Of a stretch of 64,000 nucleotides of DNA, positions 46,582-57,299 are shown piece by piece. Source of the stretch: Diphasiastrum complanatum (taxonomy: Eukaryota; Streptophyta; Lycopodiopsida; Lycopodiales; Lycopodiaceae); NCBI GenBank assembly GCA_029204225.1, contig CM055094.1:25723041-25787040 (forward strand), written 5' to 3'. The translations under genes were made by a program, and so were the position numbers. Under the pieces are notes generated by a model, which searched no databases, was not told the DNA's origin, and saw nothing but the letters and a program-made list of their open reading frames with translations. How positions within the stretch are numbered: the first letter of the stretch is position 1; every line of letters starts with the position of its first letter.

Positions 46582-47579
46582 GTAGCTGATGAGAATGAGG
46601 ATTCATTTATCACGATTTGGATTTCGCAGTCGTGAAGTTTTTGCGAAGGAACCACGATCCTCTGTTCTGATTCGGATGGAGTTCAGATGCGATCGTTGGA
46701 CACTACCAGCTGAATAACTCCTACAATCCTCCAGAATGTAGCCAGGCTCTGCTGATCTACGTTTATAAAATTAATGCAGCATTCAACATAGTTTCAACCA
46801 AGGTGCGGAATTAAAAAAAAGAACAAGAAAACTCAGACACACGATAATCAGCAGAAGCATTTGCATTCGAGATCTGACACAACAAGAGAAATTATCTATA
46901 TTGACCTTCCTCTGTTTTTTTCAAGCATTGCATGCAAATCCATGCAGTGCGTTGGCATGGGAGAAACACGGTTCTCTCACGAGTAATCGTCGTGCTTTAC
47001 TAGCGGACAGTTAGATCTCTATGGATCTTGATCACAGAGCTCGTCTCGCACGCAGGCGAACTTGTTGTCTGTATTTCGTCTTGATTGCTTACTAGCAGAA
47101 CATTGTATGTGTATTATGTTGATCTATATGTCAAGTATCATTTAGTAAGTATGGTCGCTCTATGTGAATCTAAGATTAGAGTGATTAAACATCTACAACT
47201 AATCAGAGAATTACAAGAGTGGTAGATTAGCCATGACCTAAAAGGTATCTGCTGACGTCATATCATCGAATCAAATATCTGTACTTCTAGATATTTGCAT
47301 GATCTTGCTGGTACTCTTTGGAGCATGCAGGCAGGAGAAGGTTTTGTTTCTGTTGTCGGTTTTGTTTAGTCGTTTTCCTTCTCGTACTGGACCACAAAAG
47401 ATTCTCGTTTGTCTTTCGTGTTTGCGAATCGTTCGTCTTCATTTTCTTTGACTTTCATGTTCGCGAAACTTTTTGTGCTTCGTGTCTCCAGATCTTTGAG
47501 TTTGCGAATGTCTTCGTCGGGCTAAGGGCTGAAAGCTAGCAAGGCTTTGTAATTAGAAACGTTTTGTTTCTTCAGTAGC
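46582..47579 (-). mobile_element. Solo LTR C0 with perfect GTAGC target duplication
   Basis: The LTR proper is 46587-47574 (988 bp). On the minus strand it starts TGAAGAAACAAAACGTTTC and ends ATTCTCATCA. Directly outside lie GTAGC (46582-46586) and GTAGC (47575-47579). It has no primer site or purine tract on either side, so it is a solo LTR left by LTR-LTR recombination. It matches the family C LTRs at 50864-51844 and 60926-61878. Confidence 0.92.
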
Positions 47580-48351
47580 CTATGTTTATGTTTAGAAACA
47601 TAGTTGGATATGTTGGTTACGTATGTCCTAAGGTGGATCTGCTATGTGTTTCTTATGTACTGAGTTTATATCGTATACTTAAACTAGTCAGTGTGCATAG
47701 ATATATAAATAAGTAATGTGTGGAACAGTTACTTGCAGGTTAATGTCTCTTTCTGTGAAAAGGATAATTCATTAACCTATTTATGGTTTAGAAGAGGATC
47801 TAAATGTGGTGTTATACATGTATAATTGAGATCTACACCTAGACATTTAAGATTTTTTAATCATTTACAATTGACTTGAGCGTAATTGATTTACTCATAT
47901 TTAGAAGTTAATTGGTTGAATAAGCAGAGTGAAGAGAATTCACCAGGAACTATTTATTTTGATCTATATTGCTTATAAGACACATGATTTGTGAGTCATC
48001 GGGATTCATCTATGAGAGTTGCGTGCATAGAATATATGAGATTCTTGATATAGAATATTTCTTGAATGAGGAATATTATAGGTTATTGACTGAATTCTTG
48101 TGAGCTCATATTGGATGACAGAGTCTAACTAATATCAAGGATAACCATTGAATTCAGTTGCAATTCAACAAAACTTTGTAATCTCCAGATGTTGTTCTAA
48201 GTGATTGTATAGAGTTTATATTGTTAAAGATGGATGTTATAATGGTCTTTAATTACTTGGTTGATTGTAGAATTTGAAATTCATAATCTGGTTAAGAATC
48301 GGATTGGAAGAATATTCTTGGAATCCAGTAATTTTCCTTGTGAGTTTTGTG
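47580..48351. other. Unassigned AT-rich stretch
   Basis: Lies between solo LTR C0 and the truncated 3' LTR of C1. No frames and no match to the C LTR. The junction with the C1 LTR remnant at about 48351 is where about 900 bp of that LTR are missing. Confidence 0.45.
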
Positions 48352-48459
48352 TTAACATCTTCGTCAGGCAGAGGGCTAAAAGCTAGCAAAGCTTTGTAAA
48401 CAAAAACATTTTGTTTCTTCAGCTCCCTCTCAAAGCATGATAGCTTTACAATCCCGAGA

Positions 48460-48850
48460 CTGCTCCTCTATCTCACAAAAAGTCCTTTGTCCAGGGCTTT
48501 TGTGAAGATGTCAGCAACCATGTCTTTCATTCCGATGAAGGTGGTCTGCAGCATCTTCTTTTCAATTAGATCTCTGATCAAGTGATACTTGATCGCAATG
48601 TGCTTCGTTCTGGAATGGAACACGAGATCTTTCGTCAAGTGTATTGCAGAGGTGTTGTCCATCTGCAAGACCAGAGGCTCATTCCCTGTTTCGCCTCGTC
48701 CAAGAACTGCCTTAGCCAGATTATCTTGTTGGCCATCTTTGCTGCTGCACCGTCCCTGCGAGCATTGGAGTATTCGCTCATTTGCAGTTCAGCATCCCAA
48801 AGTCCTCTAGGATCTTTTGGATGTATCTTGATCCATATAGACCGCTTCAT
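48460..48850 (-). pseudogene. C1 RNase H
   Basis: After a deletion junction near 48850 the minus strand encodes GLWDAELQMSEYSN, AAAKMANKIIWLRQFLDEAK and, in another frame, MQMDNTSAIHLTKDLVFHSR, TKHIAIKYHLIRDLIEKKML and MVADIFTKALDKGLFVR. It is closely similar to relic I at 16800-17010. Confidence 0.85.
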
Positions 48851-49790
48851 TTAGCTCGCCATGCAAGAAGGCTGTCCTCTCATCCACAATGTGGATCCTG
48901 AGGTCATAAGCTACCGCATATGCAAATAACAGACGTAGGGACAAATGTTTGACGATAGGAGAGAAGGTTTCAGAGTAGTCAATGTCGTATCTCTAAGAGA
49001 ATCCCTTCGCTACCAGTCTTGCCTTTTATTTTGTGATGTTCCCATCTGGTCCATATTTGAGCTTGAAAACCCATTTGCATTTGACAGTCATGCGCTTATG
49101 CGGTAATGGCTCCAACGTCCATACTTGGTTCTTCCTCATGGACCCCATCTCTTCGTTCATAGCTTGGATCCATTTGTCCTTCTCTGGACTTTCAATCGCC
49201 TCCTCAAAATTTTATGGTTCGACACTGAATTCGCAGAACTCTTCTAATGTGGAAGCTGAGCTGCCTGGCACATACCTTGTTGCGCTCTTTTTGGTCTTGT
49301 CGACTTCTAGGAGATCCTCTTGGGACAACAATGCCTTTGCCTTTGTCTACTCTGATCGATCTGGAACCATCTTGGTTTACAGAAACTGTAGCAGTAGGCT
49401 TCCTCTCGAATCTTTCTTCTTCAGATTCATCCCTCGAATGAGAAACAACTCGAAAATCTTCGTTTTTATGTTCGTCCTCTGCTCCCTCTGTCATTGGTGG
49501 CAGGTCATAGTATTGTCTCTCCAGAACTTCGTAGCTGACAGGATCGTCATTGGCCATTGTCCTGCTCTCATCAAATCTAACATCTCTCACTATTTTCACA
49601 ATGTTCTTGTCTGGCATGTAGACTTTGTAATATGACAAGTTGTTTTCATAACCTACCAAAAATCCATGTTCGACTTTCTCATCAAGCTTCTTTTGAAGCT
49701 TATTAGGAATATGTGTATAAGTTGCACAACCAAAAATTCTGACGTGAGACAGGTTGGGCTTTCTACCCCACCATAGCTTTCTTCGCCCAT
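48851..49790 (-). pseudogene. C1 integrase C-terminus and RT start
   Basis: GRKPNLSHVRIFGCATYTHI, HGFLVGYENNLSYYKVYMPD and VKIVRDVRFDES form the integrase C-terminal part, followed by an acidic linker. The RT N-terminal blocks come next in changing frames (MRKNQVWTLEPLP, KWVFKLKYGPDGNITK, DIDYSETFSPIVKHLSLRLL, TAFLHGELNEAVYMDQ) and end before the YVDD motif. The upstream end joins directly to the gag tail (KMGEES), so protease and the DDE core are deleted. Confidence 0.85.
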
Positions 49791-49847
49791 CTTCGAGTTC
49801 TCGGGCTCCTCGACATAGGATGAACTGTTGTTGTTCTCCTGTCTGTT

Positions 49848-50743
49848 CTACGCTGATTTGTTTTTCGGGTTCTGGCAGCAATCCATGGCTGCATGATCCT
49901 TCTTGTGACAATAAATACACTCAATCCTGGAATTGAGCCAGCATGTATCAACTGTATGCCCATCTCTTCTGCATCTCACGCAAGTCTTCTTGTCTGCACA
50001 TTGTTGCTTTGACCTCCCTTTGCTCTTCCAGTTGTTTTTGCTTGTTCTCTTTGCTTGCTGATTACAATCCTGCCTCTGGTTCGACTCCCTCTTAGGCTTA
50101 AATTGTTTCTTGGATTTTTCTTTGTTGTCGTAGAGGGCCTGGTCAGAACCATCCTTGTGATCAAGATGTTCTCTGGCCTCGACTTCCTCTCGAATCCTGA
50201 CAATCGCCTTTTCGAGGTTCATGGTAGGATCTTTCGCGAGCAGGGTTCTCGTTGTCTAGAATGATCTTGGTAAGGCTCTCAATAGGTAGGTGAGTTGTTT
50301 CTCAGCTGACACAGTGTTCCCTGCTCCAGAGTTGTGTAGTGATAGAAACATATCCTTCATACGAAGGAAGTGAGGTCTTTTCCATCCCACTGAAGATTCG
50401 TCAGCTGATCTTCTAACATCATGATTTGACTTCTTGATTTCGTCTGAAATCTGGTGAGCAATGCATCACACATCTCCTTAGCTTTGGAGAGTGTAGCCAG
50501 GTCAAGTGTGAGACTATCTTTGATGGAAGATGATAGCAAGGCTATTGCCTTGTCATTTTTCTCCCTCCACTCGCGTAGCTCCTTGCCTGATGTCGTAGGC
50601 ATCTCTTCTGTGCCATCCACCCAGGGGAATAAACCTTCGCCCTTGAGTATGAGTGATGTCTTAACTTTCCAGGCTAGAAAGTTAGATCCTAAAGAATCAA
50701 AAATTGTGTAGATATTGCTCTGCATGCTGCTGATTGAAGCCAT
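49848..50743 (-). pseudogene. C1 gag with two zinc knuckles
   Basis: The start ATG at 50743 (MASISSMQSNIYTIFDSLGS) is shared with the C2 gag. The capsid region follows (LAWKVKTSLILKGEGLFPWV, SRSQIMMLEDQLTNLQ), then a frameshift near 50357 and a TAG near 50260, then a Lys/Gln-rich linker and two CCHC knuckles, CVRCRRDGHTVDTC and CIYCHKKDHAAMDC. Two knuckles are unusual: most copia gags have one. Confidence 0.87.
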
Positions 50744-50851
50744 TGCTTCTGAAGTCTGTTCTCTTGTTGATGGTTGTTTGTCTGAATGCTTGGCCTCCTG
50801 GATTTGATAGCTTCTTGTCTATGTCAGATTATGATAAGATAAGTAGCTAGT

Positions 50852-50863
50852 CTCTGATACCAC
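50852..50863 (-). promoter_or_regulatory. C1 primer binding site
   Basis: The minus strand reads GTGGTATCAGAG directly after the LTR end (…CTCGTCA), complementary to initiator tRNA-Met. Confidence 0.88.
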
Positions 50864-51844
50864 TGACGAGGATAAAAAAAAATCTTTTGCGATCGCGAAA
50901 TTGTCGTGAAAGCGAAGCAACCACGACTCAATGCGATTCGGATGGAGTTCAGATGTGGTCATTGGACACTGCCAGCTGAATCACTCCTACAGTCCTCCAG
51001 AATGTAGTCAGGCACTGCTGATCTATGTTTATAAATTAATGTAGCATTCAACAAGTTCAACCAATGTGCAAAATTAAATCAATGGGAGAATCAGACACAC
51101 GAATAATAGCAGACACATTTGTAATCAAGATCATACATCACAAAATTGACATGTGCACAATGGCTACAAGATCATCTATTGATTTTCTCTGATTCTTCAA
51201 GCACTGCATGCAGATCCACGCAGTGCGTTGGCGTGAGAGAAATACAGTTCTCTCACGAGTGGATGTCTCGCTTACTAACGGACTTGTGGATCTCTATGGA
51301 TCTTGATCACAGAAGTCATCTCGCATGCAGGTGAACTTCTTGTCTATATTTCGTCTTGATTATTTACTAGCATCAGTCTGTTTTCTGTATATGTTCTGTC
51401 AAGTGTCATCCAGTAAGTATATAGTCGTTCTTTGTAACTTTAAAATTAGAGTGATTAAGCATCTACAACTGATTAGGAAATTACAAGAGTGGCAGATTAG
51501 CCACGACCTAGAGTGTATCTGCTGACGTCATGCCATCAGATCGTATACTTGTACTTCTGGGTACTTGTATGATCTTTGCTGGTACTCTTTGGAGCGTGAG
51601 GGCAGAAAGGGTTTCACAACATTTTTCGTGTCTCATCATTGGTTTCGTTTCCGTTGTCTAATTTTTTTGTGCTAGACCGCAAAAGATTCTCGTTCGCAAA
51701 TCTTTCGTGTTTGTGTCTTTTCGTCAGGTGTTCGCGAAACTTTTATGCTTTTTGTCTCTTGACTTTTGTGTTCGCGAACATCTTCGTGAGGCAGGGGGCT
51801 GAAAGCTAGCAAGTCTTTGTAAATAGAAACGTTTTGTTTCTTCA
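50864..51844 (-). mobile_element. 5' LTR of C1 (981 bp)
   Basis: On the minus strand it starts TGAAGAAACAAAACGTTTC at 51844 and ends CCTCGTCA at 50864. It contains a cluster of CGCGAA/TTCGCG words near its start (51720-51800) and a TGACGTCA-type CRE near 51525, shared with C0 and C2. Confidence 0.9.
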
Positions 51845-52110
51845 GTTCTAGCATGAGTATGCGGGTTCAGAGATAGAGCTATGCATCTTTGATTGTCGCA
51901 CAAGAGTATTGTTGGACCGATCTGTGGGAATTGCAGATCCTGCAACAACCTTTTCAGCCAAATGATCTCCTTCACTATTGATGTAGCTGCAATGTATTCG
52001 AATTCTATAGAGGACAACGAAATGCATTTCTGCTTTCTGTTGTTCCATGAAATGGGTCCTCTTGCAAGGGAACAAATATAACCTGATGTGGATTTTCTGG
52101 TATCCACGTC
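51845..52110 (-). pseudogene. F RNase H
   Basis: MDTRKSTSGYICSLARGPIS, NRKQKCISLSSIEFEYIAAT, EIIWLKRLLQDLQFPQIGPT and ILLCDNQRCIALSLNPHTHA run up to the C1 LTR. The frame then runs on into the C1 LTR, giving a chimeric tail that is not meaningful. The expected SSTEAEY is SSIEFEY here, so one catalytic-region acid position is changed. Confidence 0.85.
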
Positions 52111-53386
52111 TCCTTTCCAATCGGAATCTAAATAGGTAGTCAGTCACGAGTGTAGCTTCTATGTTGCCGTTGTAACTCAAAGGCATAGTTCTTTGAGGCT
52201 TGAATGTACTTCAGAACTCTTTGCAGGGCTTTCTAGTGTTGTAATGCTGGATTGGACATGAATTGCGACAGTGTGCTTACAGCATATGCAAGATCAGGTC
52301 GTGTGCAGATCATAGAGTACATGATAGAATCTATGATTGATTGATAGGGGTACTTGCACATTTCTTGCTGATCTACCTTCGTTCTGGGGCGCATGTCTTT
52401 GGATAGCTTGCATCCTGGATCCATAGGAGTATCTATGGGTTTGCAATCGTCCATGCCGTATCTGCAAAGTACATTGATTAGGTAAGATTGTTGGCTTATG
52501 GTGATCCTTTTGCTCGAGTGATCTTTGTGAATCTCCATTCCAAGTAGTTAACGGATTGGACCTAGATCAGTCATCTCAAACTCTGATGAGAGTAAGGATT
52601 TGGTTTCTAGTTGTAACTGATTTGAATTGCTGACGATTAGGGAATCATCAACGTATAGTGCTATTATGACATAGCTTGGCCCTTTTTGTTTTAGATACAC
52701 ATTCGAATTTGCAGAACAAGAGGTAAAGTTGTGCTACAACAAGAAATGATTTATTCTATCGTACCAAGCCCTCGGAGCTTGCTTCAGACTTTATAATGCC
52801 TTATGCAATTTACATACTAGATGCTCCTTGCCTTGAAGGACGTAACCTTCTGGTTGATAGATGAACACATCTTCTTGTATATATCTGTGTAGGAACGTCA
52901 TCTGCATGTCCATCCGGTGAATATCCAGATCTTCTGCAGCAGCTATAGCCAATAAGTACAAATAGACTGATGTTTTACCACTGGACTAAAGGTCTCAGTG
53001 TAGTCTATCCCATATACTTGTTCAAATCTTTTACCCACTAGTCTAACTTTCCATTTGGATATTGATCCATCTGGTTTAAGCTTTAGCTTGAAGATCCACT
53101 TGGAGTCAATTGGTTTTACACCTGTAGGAGGATTGACAAGACTCCAGGTCTTGTTCTTCATTAGAGAGCGATACTCAACATTCATGGCAGCTTTCCATTT
53201 GTCTACATCGAGCATTGACAATGCTTCTGCAATAGTGGCAGGTTCATCATGACTGATGAACGCCTGAGAGGTGAAACGATCAGGTTGTTGTTGTTGTCTT
53301 GCAGACCTTCTAACTGTAGGGGTTTGAGTGGATGATTCTCCTTGGTGAATGACTGGGATCGTAGCATCTTGTGGTTGAACAATCAT
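52110..53386 (-). pseudogene. F reverse transcriptase
   Basis: From 53386 down: linker with RRSARQQQQPDRF, then MNVEYRSLMKNKTWSLVNPP, SKWIFKLKLKPDGSISKWKV and DYTETFSPVVKHQSI, a stop, QEDVFIYQPEGYVLQGKEHL, SLKQAPRAWYDRINHFLL, the catalytic ALYVDDSLIVSNSNQL (about 52640-52675) and MTDLGPIR. After a TAA, LLGMEIHKDHSSKRITISQQ and SIIDSIMYSMICTRPDLAYA follow. At least four stops. Confidence 0.87.
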
Positions 53387-53446
53387 GGGTCTCGGCCCAT
53401 CGACAGTAAGTGGAGTTGTGAACTCTATTGTTTAAACAGTCATAGG

Positions 53447-54319
53447 TCATTGCCTATTGATGGAGGGTGGAGCTGCTATGGCATGCTCTTGCATTAGCTG
53501 CTTCTGCTTGAAATAGTGATACTTGTCTTCAAGAAAGTCAATGTCGTGACTGACTGAGATCTGGCCCGTAACAACATCATATACACGATATGCTTTGTGT
53601 GACGTTGAATAGCCGATGAAGATGTTTTTGCAGCTTACTGGGTCCAAATTTTTCCTCAGATCAAATGGCACTTGTGCATAACAGAGAAATCTAAAAACAC
53701 ATAGGTGTTTCAAACTTGGTTTGTAGCCATAGTAGGCTTCAAACGGTGCCTTGGAATCAACTACTTTAGTGCTAGAGTAATTTTGTAGATAGCAGGCCGT
53801 AGAGATCGCTTCTGTCCAAAAAGTTTTAGGCAAATGCACGTTGACTGTCATAGATCGTGCAGCTTCCAACAGTGTGCGGTTCTTCCGTTCAGCTACTCCG
53901 TTCTGTTGTGGAGTGTAGCTCATAGTAAACTGATGGTGCATGCCACATGAAGATAGGTAGTCCTTCATATCATTTGACAAGTACTCTCCCCCTGAATCAG
54001 ACCGTAGGACCTTGATTCTCTGACCAGTCTAATTCTCAGCATATTTCTTGAAATCTTTGAAGCAACTAAATGCTTCTGACTTGTTCTTAATGAACATGAC
54101 TCTAGCAAATCGAGAGTAGTCATCAATGAATGTAATAAAATATAGAGCTTGATCCAAGGAAGGTACGCTCATAGGACCACATAAGTCACTGTGTATCAGT
54201 GACAAAATGGACTTCGCCCTTTTGACTTGTCCTCTTGGAAATCTAGTTCTAGGTTGTTTCCCTAGTAAGCAACTTTCACAAACAGATTGATTAGTTGTAG
54301 TAACAGCGTTTATATTCAT
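53447..54319 (-). pseudogene. F integrase
   Basis: SVCESCLLGKQPRTRFPRGQ, LIHSDLCGPMSVPSLDQALY and FITFIDDYSRFARVMFIKNK end at a TAG near 54029. Then come GEYLSNDMKDYLSSCGMHHQ, YTPQQNGVAERKNRTLLEAA, LPKTFWTEAISTACYL and GYKPSLKHLCVFRFLCYAQV (normally RVFGC). The DDE acids are visible (HSD, the RSD just before GEYL, AERK). Confidence 0.88.
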
Positions 54320-54365
54320 GTCCTAGACCATTTTGTTATGATGCATATACAAGATTGAACGCATG

Positions 54366-54605
54366 TTTACTCGTGAGAAAACCGTGTTTCTTTCATGCCA
54401 ACGCACTGTGTGGATTCGCATGCAGTGCTTGAAGAAATTCAGAGAAAAAATATAGATTATTTTCTTGTTGTGTCTCTTGAATGTTGAATGCTTATGCTAA
54501 TATTTCATATGTCTGAGTTTTCTTGTTCATTTGAATTCTACAATTTGGTTGAAACTAAGTTGAATGCTGCATTAATTTTACGAACGTAGATCAGCAGTGA
54601 CTGAC
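54366..54605 (+). mobile_element. C2 5' LTR, left fragment
   Basis: Matches 61498-61733 (TACTCGTGAGA, CAGTGCTTGAAGAAATTC, TCATATGTCTGAGTTTTCTT, GAACGTAGATCAGCAGTGAC). It is interrupted at 54605 by element D and resumes at 59118. The first part of the LTR (about 580 bp) is missing at the F junction. Confidence 0.88.
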
Positions 54606-55260
54606 TGTGAAAAATACAGATCCTAAGTGGATCTAAACTCCAAGATCATTGGCTTGAATGCTTGCACTCCAAACTACATAAGCTAGGAATTGGCAACACA
54701 TTCTATGCTACCTAGAATGCAAAGAACTTGATCAAAAAGCATTTATCACAAATGGAAACTTCCATAAACATCAAGTGCGGCCCAAAATAGCATTATACAG
54801 TCCATAATACATCAGCCTACCACTTTTGGAAAGCACCTAAGATCATACACAATAGCTTGAAGACAATACACACAACAATGCTCTCAATGGAGGAAGAAAC
54901 AATGACAATGATCTATTGATCTCAATGAAGCATACAAAAGGTTTCTCCAACCTGTTCTCCACGACTTCCCTACTATTTATGGATGAGGAAGATGACTCTC
55001 TCTCCTCTCTCTAGAAGGTACTTGACCCTAGATATTCCCTATATAGGAAAAATAGCTAAAAATGGCTTATATGACCAAAATACATCAAAATGGTCTCATT
55101 TTGAAGGGTATGAAGTTTGACACTTCATCATACTGAAAAAATACAGTAAATAAAAACATTGTGGCCTGGTTCACACGTGTGAAACTCCAGAACCAAAACT
55201 ATTTACAATTTTAGCCAATTTAGGCCTCAAACTAGCTAGGAAATGTTGACAATTTTCACA
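54606..55260 (-). repeat. Element D 3' LTR
   Basis: Minus-strand 3' LTR, preceded by purine tract GAAGAGGGAG (rc of 55261-55270). TATATAGGG on the minus strand near 55035-55043 is a likely TATA region. The first bases of the LTR supply the stop codon of the RNase H frame (TGA, 55256-55258). Confidence 0.95.
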
Positions 55261-56818
55261 CTCCCTCTTCAACATTGGATGCTAGTTTCAACATAGTCTT
55301 TGAGCACATTCCAAGATTAGATCTATGCATTAAATATAGGTCCTTTCCCAATGGTTTGGTGAAGATATCAGCCACACACTCCTTTGAAGAGACATGTTGA
55401 AGCTCCACCTCTTTGGCAATGACTTGATCTCTCACAAAATGGTGAGCAATCTCAATGTGCTTGCTCCTTGCATGAAAAACAGGATTGCTTGCCAAGCTTT
55501 GGGCTGAAAGGTTATCACAAAGTATGATTGGAGTCTTCTCTGGTTCCAGCAAGTGAAGATCCAATAACATCCTCTTGATCCAAAGAATCTCCTTGGTGCA
55601 TGTTGTTAATGCCTTGTACTCGGCTTCGGTGGAAGATAGAGAGATAGTTGGTTGCTTCTTTGATAGCCATGAGACCACTCCATCTCCAAGATAGATTGCA
55701 AAGGCACTTGTTGACTTCCTATCCATTTGATCACCTGCAAAATCTGAATCTGAAAATCCACAAAGGTTAGGTGTAGTACCTCCATACAAGATGCCAAAAT
55801 CTCTAGATCCCGAGATGTATCTAAGTACTCTCTTTCCTAGCTTCCAATGAGCCTCACTAGGATCTTGCATAAATTGACTTAGTTTACCAACCACAAAGCT
55901 TAGATCAGGTCTTGTGATGGTTAACCATATAAGAGATCCTATTAGCTTTCTATAGAGAGTAATGTCCTTGAAGGATCTTTCATTACTTCTTGTAGTTAGC
56001 TTTACATTTGATTCCATAGGAGTAGAAACAACTTTACAATCTTCCATATGAAACCTTTTTAGAATAGAGTTAACATACTTTTCTTGACATATGAATGTAG
56101 ATTTAGAAGTTCTAATAATCTCTATTCCTAAGATATAATGAAGTTTACCAAGATCTTGAATTTCAAACTCTCTTTTGAGTGCCATCTTGATTTCATCTAT
56201 ATCTAGATTGTTACCACCACTTAAGATAATGTCATCAACATAGATCAAAAGTAAAGTGATATCATTTTCATTCAATCTAAAGTAGAGAGAATGATCATAC
56301 TCACTCATAACAAAGTTTTGAGAAAGTAAGAAGGAATTGAGCTTAGCATACCAACTCCTTGGTGCTTGCTTTAGCCCATACAAACTCTTTTGGAGATAGC
56401 ACACATGATTAGGCTCATCATGTGAAACATAGCCCTCGGGTTGCTCCATGTAAATATCTTCTTCAAGATCACCATTCAAGAAGGCATTAGTAACATCCAT
56501 TTGCCACATATCCCAATCATAAAGAGTTGCAAGAGAGATTAGGATTCGAATAGTTACCATCTTTGCCACGGGTGCAAAGGTCTCATCATAGTCAATACCA
56601 TATTCTTGAGCATACCCCTTTGCCACCAACCTTGCCTTTACCTTTGCCCTTGAATTTGCCTTTTGTGAAGAAAGCCTCTTCACCTCCACCTTGCAAGGAT
56701 GCACCATCAAGCTTTGATTGCAACCTATGTTCTTCAGCCAATAAGATTTCTTGCAAGTCAACCACACTTGGCAAGACTCTTTGAATGGCAAAACTTTGCA
56801 CAAGGTTAGCATGTTCAT
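55256..56818 (-). CDS. Element D reverse transcriptase-RNase H, open frame
   Basis: The longest intact frame in the window (520 codons). The ATG at 56818 lies inside gag in another frame. Homology starts near KARLVAKGYAQEYGIDYDET (about 56630) and runs through the RT blocks DVTNAFLNGDLEEDIYMEQP, SLYGLKQAPRSWYAKL, the catalytic LLLIYVDDIILSGGNN, LGKLHYILGIEI and the connection PYR-like LYRKLIGSLIWLTITRPDLS. RNase H follows: GFSDSDFAGDQMDRKSTSAF, SLSSTEAEYKALTTCTKEIL, LCDNLSAQSLASNPVFHARS and CVADIFTKPLGKD. YVDD and the RNase H acids are intact, so both enzymes could be functional if expressed. The first RT block (KNKTWxLV...KWVFK) is deleted together with protease and integrase. How it would be translated without the normal gag-pol frame is unclear; an N-terminal gag fusion would need a frameshift. 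Confidence 0.9.
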   Translation of the reverse strand: MNMLTLCKVLPFKESCQVWLTCKKSYWLKNIGCNQSLMVHPCKVEVKRLSSQKANSRAKVKARLVAKGYAQEYGIDYDETFAPVAKMVTIRILISLATLYDWDMWQMDVTNAFLNGDLEEDIYMEQPEGYVSHDEPNHVCYLQKSLYGLKQAPRSWYAKLNSFLLSQNFVMSEYDHSLYFRLNENDITLLLIYVDDIILSGGNNLDIDEIKMALKREFEIQDLGKLHYILGIEIIRTSKSTFICQEKYVNSILKRFHMEDCKVVSTPMESNVKLTTRSNERSFKDITLYRKLIGSLIWLTITRPDLSFVVGKLSQFMQDPSEAHWKLGKRVLRYISGSRDFGILYGGTTPNLCGFSDSDFAGDQMDRKSTSAFAIYLGDGVVSWLSKKQPTISLSSTEAEYKALTTCTKEILWIKRMLLDLHLLEPEKTPIILCDNLSAQSLASNPVFHARSKHIEIAHHFVRDQVIAKEVELQHVSSKECVADIFTKPLGKDLYLMHRSNLGMCSKTMLKLASNVEEGV

Positions 56819-57290
56819 TTAGCAAACCATTCAACATAACTTGGACTATTTCACCATCTTTTATGTTCTCATCAATGCATGCTAAATCATCACTTAGGGA
56901 CTTAACTCTCAAGATAAATGCATGAGCACTTTCACCCTCTCTTTGCCTACTAGAAAATATTTGTCTCCTTAGGGTCAATACCCTAGATGTGGACTTTGAT
57001 TCAAAGAGCTTCTTTAAGGCATTCCATGCCTCACTTGCACTTTGACACTTTCCAACTTCCTTGAGAAGTTCATTTGTAACATTCATTTTAATGATATGAA
57101 GAGCCCTTTTGGCCTTCTTATCAAACCTTTGTTGCTCTTGAAGTGTGAGAGGTCTCTCTTCAATTTCTGCAACTATGTCCATGAGTTCATTCAACTCAAG
57201 TAAGGACTCCATCCTCACTTTCCAAGTAGAGTAGTTTGATGAACTCAACCTTTCACTAGACTCTAGCATGATCCCACCATTGGAAGCCAT
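56610..57290 (-). CDS. Element D gag, C-terminally truncated
   Basis: ATG at 57290 (MASNGGIMLESSERLSSSNY). UBN2-type capsid: YSTWKVRMESLLELNELMDI, SEAWNALKKLFESKSTSRVL, SAHAFILRVKSLSDDLACID and LQEILLAEEHRLQSKL. The nucleocapsid begins with a Gly-Lys run (KGKFKGKGKGKVGGKG), and the frame then leaves gag at the deletion junction and stops at 56592. The CCHC zinc knuckle is lost. The open frame of about 230 codons could still make capsid. Confidence 0.88.
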
Positions 57291-57299
57291 GATTCTAAT

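Larger units (their letters stand above)
48352..51844 (-). mobile_element. Copia element C1 (internally deleted, 3' LTR truncated)
   Basis: Minus-strand element with 5' LTR 50864-51844, primer site 50852-50863, gag 50743-49848, a large deletion, integrase C-terminus and RT start 49790-48850, a second deletion, RNase H end 48850-48460, purine tract (rc of 48422-48431, GAGAGGGAGC) and only the first 70 bp of the 3' LTR (48352-48421). The base flank above the 5' LTR is GTTCT. It inserted into element F, whose RNase H it cuts at 51845. Confidence 0.88.
51845..54350 (-). mobile_element. Copia element F (integrase-RT-RNase H), truncated
   Basis: Minus-strand copia copy without LTRs. It is cut by C1 at 51845 (inside RNase H) and by the C2 LTR fragment at about 54350 (inside GAG-pre-integrase). 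It is older than C1 and C2 and of a different lineage. Confidence 0.88.

Noticed and set aside
51672-51854. Frame running from F RNase H into the C1 LTR
   Set aside because: A chimera produced by the insertion; the LTR part is not protein-coding.
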